64,000 nt of DNA from DAHUXD01 sp963805495 (GTDB lineage: Bacteria > Acidobacteriota > Thermoanaerobaculia > UBA5066 > Gp7-AA6), in assembly GCA_963805495.1 (NCBI GenBank), contig CAWDUQ010000002.1, forward strand, positions 682,001-746,000. Direction: 5' to 3'. Shown in pieces: positions 44,534 to 52,416 of this stretch. A program made the position numbers and the translations under genes. A model generated the notes under the pieces. The model was given only the letters and a program-made list of their open reading frames with translations. It ran no database searches and had not been told where the DNA came from. Within the stretch, counting starts at the first letter, position 1. Each line of letters begins with the position of its first letter.

Positions 44534-45196
44534 TCAGTGGACGTGCGCGTGGACGCGGCCCCGCACGTGGGCGAGCCCTTCCCGCAGGAACCACGGCACC
44601 ATCAGCAGGGAGAGGGCCGGGTCCACCCAGTGGGGCGCCGCCAGGAGGCCCGCGATCATCGCCAGCATCGTGAGACCGGAGTCGATCGAGCAGGCAATCG
44701 ACTCCTTGGCTTCCGCGGCCAGGCCCTTGCTGCCGAGACTGCGGCTCGTCTTCCACTTGAAATACCCGACGACGGGCATGCCGAACGTGGCAAAGATCGT
44801 CAGGAGGAGACCCAGTACGCTCGGTTCGACGTGGTTGCCTCCGATGAGCTCGTAGGTGCCGCGCGCCAGCGTGTAGATCGCGAGAAGCAGGAACGAAACT
44901 CCGATCCAGCGGGCGAGGATCTGGTCGCGCCGCGCGTGGTCCTCCTCCTCGTCGGCGAGGTGCCGCAGGTGCCGCACGGCGAGAAAGGCGGCGCCTCCCT
45001 CGATCACGCTCTCGATGCCGAAGGCGAGCAGGGCGAGGCTTCCCGTGCGGGCCGACTCGAACAGGGCGAGGCCGCCTTCCCCGAAAACGTGGACGAAGGT
45101 CAGGCCGAGCAGCCAGTGCATGCGCCGGCGCAGGGCGTCCGGGCCCGCCGGAGCCAAGCGCCCGGGGGCCGCGAGCGTGTGCGGTCCGGTGGTCAC
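44534..45196 (-). CDS. cation diffusion facilitator-like transporter
   Basis: 220 aa, about six spans. FGIESVIEGGAAFLAVRHLRH and AKESIACSIDSGLTMLAMIAG occupy the places of the CDF span-2 and span-5 metal motifs, and the C-terminus is His-rich (GLAHVRGRVHAHVH). The usual HxxxD pattern is altered and there is no C-terminal cytoplasmic domain, so metal choice is uncertain; zinc is suggested by the divergent uptake genes. GTG at 45196 follows TAGAAT by 6 nt. Confidence 0.75.
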   Translation of the reverse strand: MTTGPHTLAAPGRLAPAGPDALRRRMHWLLGLTFVHVFGEGGLALFESARTGSLALLAFGIESVIEGGAAFLAVRHLRHLADEEEDHARRDQILARWIGVSFLLLAIYTLARGTYELIGGNHVEPSVLGLLLTIFATFGMPVVGYFKWKTSRSLGSKGLAAEAKESIACSIDSGLTMLAMIAGLLAAPHWVDPALSLLMVPWFLREGLAHVRGRVHAHVH

Positions 45197-45200
45197 GCCG

Positions 45201-45242
45201 GCATTCTACGCAGCGGGAACCCGACTTCGCGGAATAGAATGC
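45201..45242. promoter_or_regulatory. symmetrical divergent promoters, CDF / metal cluster
   Basis: GCATTCTA (45201-45208) and TAGAATGC (45235-45242) form a perfect 8-bp inverted repeat with a 26-nt spacer. Each arm reads as a TAGAAT -10 for one of the divergent genes: 6 nt before the CDF GTG, and about 30 nt before the ATG at 45271. The symmetry could also bind a dimeric regulator. Confidence 0.5.
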
Positions 45243-45270
45243 GCGGGTGCTCGCTTTGGGAACCTGAAAA

Positions 45271-45606
45271 ATGCTGCGTCGGATGAGAGCTGCGCGCGCG
45301 GTCCGGGCCGTCCTGGTGGCGGCCGCGACGCTCGCCCTGCTCGCGTCTTTCGGCATGCACCCCGAGCCCGTGGGCACCGACGGTTTCGCGTCGCACCGGG
45401 GACTCTCGAGCGCCCACGCGGAGGACGCTCCCCACGCCTGCCCGGCCTGTCTGACGCATGCCGCGGCGCTGCTGACACCGGCCGTCGATGCGCCCCGGGT
45501 CGATTCATCCGACGCCCGAGTCCCGCTCGCCCTCGAATCCTCGGCCCTCTCCCGCCGCGCCGCTCTCGAGCTCTCCGGCCGCTCTCCTCCGTTCCGCCGC
45601 TCGTAG
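45271..45606 (+). CDS. small exported Cys/His protein
   Basis: 111 aa. N-terminal signal-like segment (ARAVRAVLVAAATLALLASF), then His-rich GFASHRGLSSAHAEDAPHACPACLTHAA. HxCPxCxxH resembles a metal-binding site and is reminiscent of small DUF2946-type proteins in metal loci. The rest is low complexity (Ser/Arg/Ala). It sits first in the metal-uptake cluster. Function not known; coding status is supported by position and signal peptide. Confidence 0.55.
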   Translation: MLRRMRAARAVRAVLVAAATLALLASFGMHPEPVGTDGFASHRGLSSAHAEDAPHACPACLTHAAALLTPAVDAPRVDSSDARVPLALESSALSRRAALELSGRSPPFRRS

Positions 45607-45658
45607 CACGCGAGACCGCATTCCGCGGTCCGCTCCGGGCACCGACCGGGAGGAGATC

Positions 45659-46810
45659 TTGAGAATCCGAACAATTCTGGTTTTCGCCGCGGCATTCTCG
45701 GCCGCGCTGCCCTCGCTGTCGCAGGAAACGCCGCCGCCATCTCCGTCGCCCACGCCCACGCCGGCGGCGCCCGCCCCCGAGCCGACGCCCCCGCCCGAGC
45801 CCGCGCCGGCGCCGGCGCCCGCCGCCGCCGGGCCGGTCAACCCGACGTTTTTCAATCCCTCGATCGCCCTCATCGGAAACTTCCTCGCGTCCGTCGGCCA
45901 CAACCCGGTCCAGCCTTCCCCTGCGTTCCAGGTCGAAGAGTCGGAGCTGTCTCTCCAGGCCGTCGTCGACCCCTACGCGCGAGCCGATGTCTTCCTGTCG
46001 TTCAGCAACGACGGAGTCGACGTCGAGGAGGCGTACGTCACCTTCCTGACGCTGCCCTGGCAGATGCAGGCGAAGGGCGGGAAGTTCAAGCTGCAGTTCG
46101 GCAAGGTCAACACCATGCACCTGCACGTCCTTCCGTGGGTGGACGAGCCGCTTCCGATCGACGACATCCTGCTCTCCCCGGACACCTGGGAAGGCGAAGG
46201 CGTGTCCTTCTCGAAAGTCATCGAGCTTCCCGGGGACACCTACTCCGAGCTGTATCTCCAGGTCGTCGACGGAAGCTCGGAGCCCCTCTTCGCCGCGCCG
46301 TCCAAGGGCGACCTCTCCTACGACGGCCAGTACCGCGCCTATCGGGACTTCGGCGACGACCACAACCTCGAGCTCGGCTTCTCCTACGCGTACGGCCACA
46401 ACGGCACATCGCTGACCAACACGACGAGCCTCGAGAACGTCCACCTCGTCTATCGCTGGAAGCCGCTCCAGGGCAAGCCGTACCGGTCCTTCATCCTCCG
46501 CAGCGAGTACTTCTGGAGCCAGCGCGAGCAGCCCGACGGAAAGCAGAACGCGCAGGGCTTCTTCGTCGCCGGGGACTACCAGCTCGCCCGCCGCTGGTAC
46601 ACCGGCGCGCGGTACGAGTTTTCCGACCGGGCGACGGATGCGGCGCTGCGCGACAAGGGCGTCGCCGCGACGATCTCGTTCATGCCGAGCGAGTTCTCGA
46701 TGCTCCGGGCGGAGTACCGATACCGCGAGTACGCTCCCGGCATCAAGGCCAACGAAGGCTTCCTCCAGATCCAGTTCGCCATCGGCGCCCACGGCGCCCA
46801 TCCTTTTTGA
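45659..46810 (+). CDS. outer-membrane beta-barrel protein of the metal-uptake cluster
   Basis: 383 aa. TTG start with GGAGGAG just upstream, signal peptide (TILVFAAAFSAALPSLSQ), a Pro/Ala-rich linker (~22-55), then a barrel-like series of strands: FQVEESELSLQAVVDPYARAD, EEAYVTFLTLPWQMQAKGGKF, NLELGFSYAYGHNGTS, FILRSEYFWSQRE. It ends in HPF, an aromatic C-terminus typical of outer-membrane proteins. It probably passes metal or a chelate across the outer membrane. An in-frame start at 45488 lies inside the previous gene and is less likely. Confidence 0.75.
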   Translation: MRIRTILVFAAAFSAALPSLSQETPPPSPSPTPTPAAPAPEPTPPPEPAPAPAPAAAGPVNPTFFNPSIALIGNFLASVGHNPVQPSPAFQVEESELSLQAVVDPYARADVFLSFSNDGVDVEEAYVTFLTLPWQMQAKGGKFKLQFGKVNTMHLHVLPWVDEPLPIDDILLSPDTWEGEGVSFSKVIELPGDTYSELYLQVVDGSSEPLFAAPSKGDLSYDGQYRAYRDFGDDHNLELGFSYAYGHNGTSLTNTTSLENVHLVYRWKPLQGKPYRSFILRSEYFWSQREQPDGKQNAQGFFVAGDYQLARRWYTGARYEFSDRATDAALRDKGVAATISFMPSEFSMLRAEYRYREYAPGIKANEGFLQIQFAIGAHGAHPF

Positions 46811-46817
46811 GGTACGC

Positions 46818-47747
46818 ATGAAACGCATCACGACCCTCGCCCTCGGAACGCTCATCGCTCTGACCGCGTCGTCGGCCCGCGCGACCGTCCGAATCGTCAC
46901 CAGCCTGCAGGACTTCTCTTCGATCGCCGAAGCCGTCGGCGGCAAGCGCGTCGAGACGTTCGCGCTCGCGAAGGGCTATCAGGATCCCCACTTCGTCGAG
47001 CCCAAGCCGTCGTTCATCCTGAAGCTCTCGCGCGCGGACCTCCTGATCGTCGCGGGGCTGGAGCTCGAGATCGGCTACCTTCCGCCGCTCATCGACCAGA
47101 GCCGCAACGAGAAGATCCGGCCGGGCAACGCGGGCTACCTCGACGTCTCGGCGGGCTGCGACATCCTCGAGCGGCCGACCGGGACTGTGACCCGGGCCAT
47201 GGGCGACGTGCACCCGTTCGGCAATCCCCACTACTGGCTGGATCCGGACAACGGACGCGTCATCGCGCGCTCGATCGCCGACCGCCTGACGAAGCTCGAC
47301 CCGTCGGGCGCCTCCGAGTACGCCGCGAACCTCGCCGCGTTCGACGCGAAGCTGGCCGAAGGCGAGAAGCGCTGGCAGGCCGCGCTCGGGCCCTACGCCG
47401 GGACCGAGCTCGTCACGTACCACAACTCGTGGCCCAACTTCCTCAAGCACTACAAGCTCGTCGCGGCCGGCTACATCGAGCCCAAGCCGGGCGTGCCGCC
47501 GTCCCCGGCGCACACCGTGGAGCTGATCAACATGATGATCGAAAAGAAGATCCCGGTGATCCTGATGGAACCCTACTTCGACTCCAAGACGCCGAAGGCC
47601 GTGGCCGACAAGACGGGAGCCACGCTCGTGACCTTCATCCCCTCGGTCGGCGGCGTCCCGGAGGCGAGGGACTACGTGGCGCTCTTCGACTACGACGTGA
47701 AGCTGCTCACCGGAGCGCTCGCCGCCAAGAAGGGAGCCAAACCATGA
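46818..47747 (+). CDS. ZnuA-like metal ABC transporter binding protein
   Basis: 309 aa cluster A-I binding protein. Signal peptide MKRITTLALGTLIALTASSARA. Metal ligands expected at His in YQDPHFVEPKPSF, GDVHPFGNPHYWLDP and VTYHNSWPNFLKHY, with the last ligand (Glu/Asp) in LMEPYFDSKTPKAV. There is no His-rich loop, so zinc or manganese are both possible. GAGG precedes the ATG; its stop overlaps the permease ATG (ATGA). Confidence 0.9.
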   Translation: MKRITTLALGTLIALTASSARATVRIVTSLQDFSSIAEAVGGKRVETFALAKGYQDPHFVEPKPSFILKLSRADLLIVAGLELEIGYLPPLIDQSRNEKIRPGNAGYLDVSAGCDILERPTGTVTRAMGDVHPFGNPHYWLDPDNGRVIARSIADRLTKLDPSGASEYAANLAAFDAKLAEGEKRWQAALGPYAGTELVTYHNSWPNFLKHYKLVAAGYIEPKPGVPPSPAHTVELINMMIEKKIPVILMEPYFDSKTPKAVADKTGATLVTFIPSVGGVPEARDYVALFDYDVKLLTGALAAKKGAKP

Positions 47748-48577
47748 GCGTCTTCGAGGTCCTGCTGCCGGCGTTCGTCGCGGGGCTCATCGTCACCGGA
47801 ATGCTCGCATACCTCGGCGTGCACGTCGTCGAGCGGGGCGTCATCTTCGTGGACCTTTCGCTGGCGCAGATCGCCGCACTCGGCACGACCGTCGGCATCC
47901 TTGCCGGCTACGACATGCACTCGGACCTGGGTCACGTCTTTTCGCTCGGCTTCGCCCTGATCGGCGCCGCCGTGTTCGCTTTTTCCCGCGTGCATCGCAG
48001 CACCCGGATCCCCCAGGAGGCCATCATCGGGATCGCCTACGCGGTCGCCGCGGCGACGTCGATTCTGGTGATGTCCAAGGCCACGGGAGAGACCGAGCAC
48101 CTCAAGGAGATGCTGGTCGGGAACATCCTTTCGGTCTCGTGGGCGGAACTGGCGAAGACGGCCGGCCTCTTCGTGCTCGTGGGGGCCTTCCACTTCGCCC
48201 TGCGCAAGAAGTTCCTGCTGATCTCCATGGACGAGGCCGAGGCCGAGCGGCAAGGCCTCTCGATCCGATTCTGGGACTTCCTGTTCTACAGCTCCTTCGG
48301 CCTCGTCGTGACCTCGTCGGTTCCCATTGCGGGAGTCCTCCTCGTCTTTTCGTACCTCATCGTTCCCGCCGTCTCGGCCATGCTGTTCTCGACACGGCTC
48401 GGCGTGCGCCTCACGATCGGCTGGAGCATGGGGGCGATCACGTCGGCCCTCGGCGTCTATCTCTCCTACCTGTGGGATCTGCCGACCGGCGCCACGATCG
48501 TCACGACCCTGGGCGCCGGCCTCGTGCTTCTCGCGTGCGTGCGCTGGGCGACCGGCCGGAAGCGCGCGGCGGCCTAG
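47744..48577 (+). CDS. ZnuB-like metal ABC transporter permease
   Basis: 277 aa, seven to eight spans, ABC-3 family. VHVVERGVIFVDLSLAQIAALGTTVG and SIPIAGVLLVFSYLIVPA-type blocks (SVPIAGVLLVFSYLIVPAV) are characteristic. The ATPase-coupling region is SMDEAEAERQGLSIRFWDF. No ATPase gene follows: the next gene is ribF on the other strand. The importer therefore needs an ATPase encoded elsewhere. Confidence 0.9.
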   Translation: MSVFEVLLPAFVAGLIVTGMLAYLGVHVVERGVIFVDLSLAQIAALGTTVGILAGYDMHSDLGHVFSLGFALIGAAVFAFSRVHRSTRIPQEAIIGIAYAVAAATSILVMSKATGETEHLKEMLVGNILSVSWAELAKTAGLFVLVGAFHFALRKKFLLISMDEAEAERQGLSIRFWDFLFYSSFGLVVTSSVPIAGVLLVFSYLIVPAVSAMLFSTRLGVRLTIGWSMGAITSALGVYLSYLWDLPTGATIVTTLGAGLVLLACVRWATGRKRAAA

Positions 48578-48607
48578 AAGGAGAACGTCCCCATCGTGTT
48601 CGCGAAC

Positions 48608-48668
48608 CCGGGAAGCGTCCCGGCAGCGGGAGTGGGCCGCGACGAAATCGGCAGGGGTTAGCCCCGCC
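48608..48668. other. two hairpins between convergent znuB-like gene and ribF
   Basis: CCGGGA-agcg-TCCCGG (48608-48623) and GGC-a-GGGG-tta-gCCCC-GCC (48650-48668). Neither has a U-tract. They may help bidirectional termination. The 136-nt gap holds no other feature. Confidence 0.4.
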
Positions 48669-48713
48669 TCTCGACGGCGTCGCCAGCCACGCTTTCCACC
48701 CCCGGAACGCGGC

Positions 48714-49673
48714 TCACGGGTTGGATCCTGCCGTCCCGCGGCGAGCCGCGAAGTATTCCCGGGTCGACGCAATGTCACGCTGGATCTGGGCCTGGAGATC
48801 CATGACCGAGGCGAACTTGCGCTCCTCGCGCAGGCGGTCGAGGAAGAAGAGGCGGACCCTTTCGCCGTAGACGTCGGACGAGAAGTCGAGGACGAACGTC
48901 TCGATCGTCGTCCGGTACTCCTCGTACAGCGTCGGACGCCGACCGATGTTCGTCACGCTCGTGAACCGGCGGCCGAAGGAGCGGATGTCGATCTCGGTGA
49001 CATACACGCCGTCGGCCGGCGACAGCTCGTTCTCGGGCTGGAGGTTGATGGTTGGAACGCCGATCTGATGACCCACGCGGTCGCCGCGGGAGACGATACC
49101 GTCGAGCTCGTAGTCGCGGCCGAGCATCGCGTTCGCCTCCGGGATCTCCCCGCGCTCGAGCGCCCGGCGGATCCGGCTCGAGGAGACCGCCTCACCGCCG
49201 TGCAGGACCTCCCCCACGGCCGACGCGACGAACCCGCACTCGGCCCCGAGCCGCGCGAGAAGGGCCAGGTCTCCCCGCTTGCCCCTCCCGAACGCGAAGT
49301 GCGCGCCGATGTAGAGCTCCGACGCCCCGAGCCGCGCGGCCAGCAGGCTTCGGACGAAATCCTCGGGTTCGGTCAGCGAAAAGTCGCGCGTGAAGGGGAT
49401 CACGAGCAGGGCGTCGATCCCGATCGCCTCGATCGCCTCCTCCTTCTGGCGGAGCGTCTGGATGCGCCGGGGCGCGCGATCGGGGCGCAGGACCGCCATC
49501 GGATGGGGCTCGAACGTGATCGCGAAGGAGGGCCGGCCGACCTCGCGCGCCCGCGCGACCACGGTTTCCAGGATCTTCCGGTGACCGAGGTGGACGCCGT
49601 CGAAGTTGCCGATCGTTCCCACGCCCCCGCGCGGCAGGTCCGTCTGGCGGAGAGGGTCGCGGATCACCTGCAT
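48714..49673 (-). CDS. ribF: bifunctional riboflavin kinase / FAD synthetase
   Basis: 319 aa. FAD-synthetase half with GNFDGVHLGHRKILETV (HxGH-type nucleotidyl motif) and SSSRIRRALERGEIPEANAMLG; riboflavin-kinase half with GVPTINLQPENELSPADGVY (the PTxN motif) and FVLDFSSDVYGERVRLFFLD. Makes FMN and FAD from riboflavin produced in part by RibH. It follows rimO by 16 nt in the asnS-rimO-ribF operon. Confidence 0.96.
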   Translation of the reverse strand: MQVIRDPLRQTDLPRGGVGTIGNFDGVHLGHRKILETVVARAREVGRPSFAITFEPHPMAVLRPDRAPRRIQTLRQKEEAIEAIGIDALLVIPFTRDFSLTEPEDFVRSLLAARLGASELYIGAHFAFGRGKRGDLALLARLGAECGFVASAVGEVLHGGEAVSSSRIRRALERGEIPEANAMLGRDYELDGIVSRGDRVGHQIGVPTINLQPENELSPADGVYVTEIDIRSFGRRFTSVTNIGRRPTLYEEYRTTIETFVLDFSSDVYGERVRLFFLDRLREERKFASVMDLQAQIQRDIASTREYFAARRGTAGSNP

Positions 49674-49689
49674 GGGCGGTCGGCCCGCT

Positions 49690-51051
49690 TCAGCGCCCGG
49701 CCCCGACGACCGACCCGGTGGCGTCGTAGTCGAACGTCTTCTCGACCTTCACGCGTACGATGTCGCCCGGGAAAAGCGTCCGTCCCCCCGTGTCGGTGAT
49801 GAGGAGGCGGCCGTCGATCTCGGGGGCCTGGGAGCGCAGTCTCCCATCCAGGAGGTACTCGTGCTCCTCCGACGGGCCTTCGACGATCGCCTCCACCTCG
49901 CGTCCCCGCAGGGACTTCAGCTTGCGCCGGGCGATCGGCTGCTGGAGCGACAGGAGGAAATCCTTGCGGCGCTCCTTCTCGTCCGCCGGGACCGGGTCGC
50001 CCAACGCCTCGGAGCCCGAGCCCGGCTCCGGCGAGTAGGTGAAGGCCCCGACGTTGTCGAACTCGACCTCGCGCACGAAAGAGCACAGCTCGGCAAACTC
50101 CGCCTCCCCCTCCCCCGGAAACCCGAGGATGAAGGTCGTGCGGATCGCGATCTCCGGCGCCCGCTCCCGCATTCGCTGGATCATGCGGAGGTACGAGGCC
50201 GAGTCGCCGCCCCGGCGCATCGCCGACAGGATCGGCCGCGCCACGTGCTGCAGCGGGATGTCGACGTACGGCAGGAAGCGCGGCTCGCGCGCCATGAGCT
50301 CGAGGACCGAATCGTCGAGGGTCTTCGGGTATGCGTAGAGGAAGCGGATCCACGGAAAGCCCGTCTCGGCGGCGAGCGCCTCGACGAGGCGCGCCAGCCC
50401 CGCGCGGCCCAGGTCGAGGTCCTCGCCGTAGCGCGTCGTGTCCTGGGAGATGAGGACGAGCTCCGTGACACCCTGCGCCTCGAGCGATCTCGCCTCGGTC
50501 ACGAGCGACGCGACGGTGCGGCTCCGCTGGAGGCCGCGCATCTGCGGGATCGTGCAGAAGGTGCAGGGATTGTCGCATCCCTCGCCGACCTTCAGGTACG
50601 CGTAGCCCCGCCGGCGCGACAACACGCGCGGCGCGCGCTCGTCGTAGAGCCGCGTCGCCATGGGTTTGTCGGTGAAGCGCGCCAGGCCCGGCAGGCCCGC
50701 CGCGGCCGCGGGGGCGGTCTCGAGCTCGTCGAGACCGACGAACGCGTCGACTTCCGGGATCTCCGTCGAGAGCTCGCGGCCGTACTTCTGGACCATGCAG
50801 CCGGCGACGATCACCCGGTCGATTTCGCCCTTCTTCTTGCGCTCGACCTGCTCGAGGATCGTCTCGACCGACTCTTCCTTCGCCCGGTCGATGAAGCCGC
50901 ACGTGTTGACGAGGACGACGCGGGCCTGCCCGTCCGGAACGATGGCGTGGCCGGCCCGCTGCAGATGCCCGAGCATCACCTCGGTGTCGACGAGGTTCTT
51001 CGGACAGCCGAGCGAGACGACGCCGACGGAGGGCAGGGTCTTGGAGCTCAT
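49690..51051 (-). CDS. rimO: ribosomal protein S12 methylthiotransferase RimO
   Basis: 453 aa radical-SAM enzyme. N-terminal cluster domain VGVVSLGCPKNLVDTE with further Cys in NTCGFI and VAGCMVQ, radical-SAM CxxxCxxC in GEGCDNPCTFCTIP, and a C-terminal TRAM domain (VEAIVEGPSEEHEYLLDGRL). SLGCPKNLVDTE distinguishes RimO from MiaB. Start ATG at 51051; upstream in-frame extension runs into asnS. Confidence 0.95.
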   Translation of the reverse strand: MSSKTLPSVGVVSLGCPKNLVDTEVMLGHLQRAGHAIVPDGQARVVLVNTCGFIDRAKEESVETILEQVERKKKGEIDRVIVAGCMVQKYGRELSTEIPEVDAFVGLDELETAPAAAAGLPGLARFTDKPMATRLYDERAPRVLSRRRGYAYLKVGEGCDNPCTFCTIPQMRGLQRSRTVASLVTEARSLEAQGVTELVLISQDTTRYGEDLDLGRAGLARLVEALAAETGFPWIRFLYAYPKTLDDSVLELMAREPRFLPYVDIPLQHVARPILSAMRRGGDSASYLRMIQRMRERAPEIAIRTTFILGFPGEGEAEFAELCSFVREVEFDNVGAFTYSPEPGSGSEALGDPVPADEKERRKDFLLSLQQPIARRKLKSLRGREVEAIVEGPSEEHEYLLDGRLRSQAPEIDGRLLITDTGGRTLFPGDIVRVKVEKTFDYDATGSVVGAGR

Positions 51052-51071
51052 GGGGACGGGCCGAGGCCCGC

Positions 51072-52364
51072 CTAAGGATAGATCCGCTTCAACGTGCGCG
51101 GGTACGGAATCGCCTCGCGGAGGTGGTGGATGCCGCAGACCCAGGCGACCAGACGCTCGAGCCCCATCCCGAATCCGGCGTGCGGGAACGTGCCGTAGCG
51201 CCGGACGTCGAGGTACCACTCGTAGGCCTCGCGCGGCAGCTTGTGCTCCTCGAGGCGCTTCTCGAGCAGGGCGAGATCGTGGATGCGCTGCGAGCCGCCG
51301 ATGATCTCACCGTAGCCTTCCGGGGCGAGCATGTCGAGACCGAGGACGACTTCCGGGTCCTGCGGGTCGGGCTGCATGTAGAACGACTTGATGGCGACCG
51401 GGAATCGGGACACGATGAGCGGCTTCTCCGAGTCGGCGCACAACGCCGTCTCTTCGTCGGCCCCGAGGTCGTCGCCGAACTTGACCGGGAACCCCTTGCC
51501 CTGGAGCGCCGCGATGCCCTCGCGGTATGTGATCCGCGGGAAGGGCTTCGCGATCCTCTCGAGCTTCGCGGTGTCACGTTCGAGGCGCTTGAGGTCCTCG
51601 CGCGAACGGTCGAGGGCCCGCCCGACGAGATAGGTGATGAAGTCTTCGGCGAGCTCGCAGAGGCCCTCGAACTCGAGGAACGCGACCTCCGGCTCAACCA
51701 TCCAGAACTCGGTCAGGTGCCGGCGCGTTTTCGACTTCTCGGCCCGGAACGTCGGGCCGAAGCAGTAGACCTTGCCGAACGCCGCGGCCGCGGGCTCCAG
51801 GTAGAGCTGCCCGGACTGCGAGAGGTACGCCTTGTCGCCGAAGTAGTCCGTCTCGAAGAGGGTGGACGTCCCCTCGACCGAGGACCCGGTCAGGATGGGC
51901 GAGTCGATCCGGACGTACTCGCGCTCGTAGAAGAAGTCGGCGATCGCCTGTTCCATCTCCGAGCGCACGCGCAGGACCGCGTGCTGCTGCGAGGAGCGCA
52001 TCCAGAGGTGCCGCAGGTTCATCAGGAAGTCGACGCCGTGCTCCTTGGGCGAGATCGGGTACTCCGGCGAGGCTCCGAGCACCACGACGCGCGAGGCGCT
52101 CAGCTCGTAGCCGCCGGGAGCCCGCTTCTCCTCGCGCACGGCGCCCTCGACCTCGAGCGAGCACTCCTGGGTCGCCTGCGCGGCGGCCTCCCAGACCTCC
52201 GCCGGGACCTCGGCCCTGGGAACGACGACCTGGATGTAGCCCGTGCCGTCCCGCACGATGAGGAACTGAATCTTGCCGGACGAGCGCTTGTTGTAGAGCC
52301 AGCCCTTGACGACGGCGACGGCGCCGGCTTTCGTGCCGATCTTCGAGATCGATGTCGCTTCCAT
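51072..52364 (-). CDS. asnS: asparaginyl-tRNA synthetase
   Basis: 430 aa class IIb synthetase. Anticodon OB fold (VAVVKGWLYNKRSSGKIQFLIVRDG), motif 2 YCFGPTFRAEKSKTRRHLTEFWMVEPE and C-terminal GFGMGLERLVAWVCGIHHLREAIPYPRT. The HLREAIPYPRT ending identifies AsnRS rather than AspRS. TATAAT ends 10 nt before the ATG. Heads asnS-rimO-ribF. Confidence 0.96.
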   Translation of the reverse strand: MEATSISKIGTKAGAVAVVKGWLYNKRSSGKIQFLIVRDGTGYIQVVVPRAEVPAEVWEAAAQATQECSLEVEGAVREEKRAPGGYELSASRVVVLGASPEYPISPKEHGVDFLMNLRHLWMRSSQQHAVLRVRSEMEQAIADFFYEREYVRIDSPILTGSSVEGTSTLFETDYFGDKAYLSQSGQLYLEPAAAAFGKVYCFGPTFRAEKSKTRRHLTEFWMVEPEVAFLEFEGLCELAEDFITYLVGRALDRSREDLKRLERDTAKLERIAKPFPRITYREGIAALQGKGFPVKFGDDLGADEETALCADSEKPLIVSRFPVAIKSFYMQPDPQDPEVVLGLDMLAPEGYGEIIGGSQRIHDLALLEKRLEEHKLPREAYEWYLDVRRYGTFPHAGFGMGLERLVAWVCGIHHLREAIPYPRTLKRIYP

Positions 52365-52374
52365 GAGGGCGCGG

Positions 52375-52380
52375 ATTATA
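52375..52380 (-). promoter_or_regulatory. asnS -10 box (near-leaderless)
   Basis: Perfect TATAAT on the minus strand, 10 nt before the ATG at 52364. The same AT-rich bases (TATAAG, 52377-52382) might serve the divergent gene at 52417. Confidence 0.6.
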
Positions 52381-52416
52381 AGGTGTCCCGGAGAAGAGGC
52401 CGATCATCGTCCGACC

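Noticed and set aside
45201..45242. Zur operator
   Set aside because: The inverted repeat does not resemble the AT-rich Zur consensus and is explained by two -10 boxes; a metal regulator site is not excluded but not shown.
52365..52380. T-box or attenuator leader for asnS (also considered for leuS and lysS)
   Set aside because: The -10 boxes lie 8-10 nt from the start codons, leaving no leader RNA.
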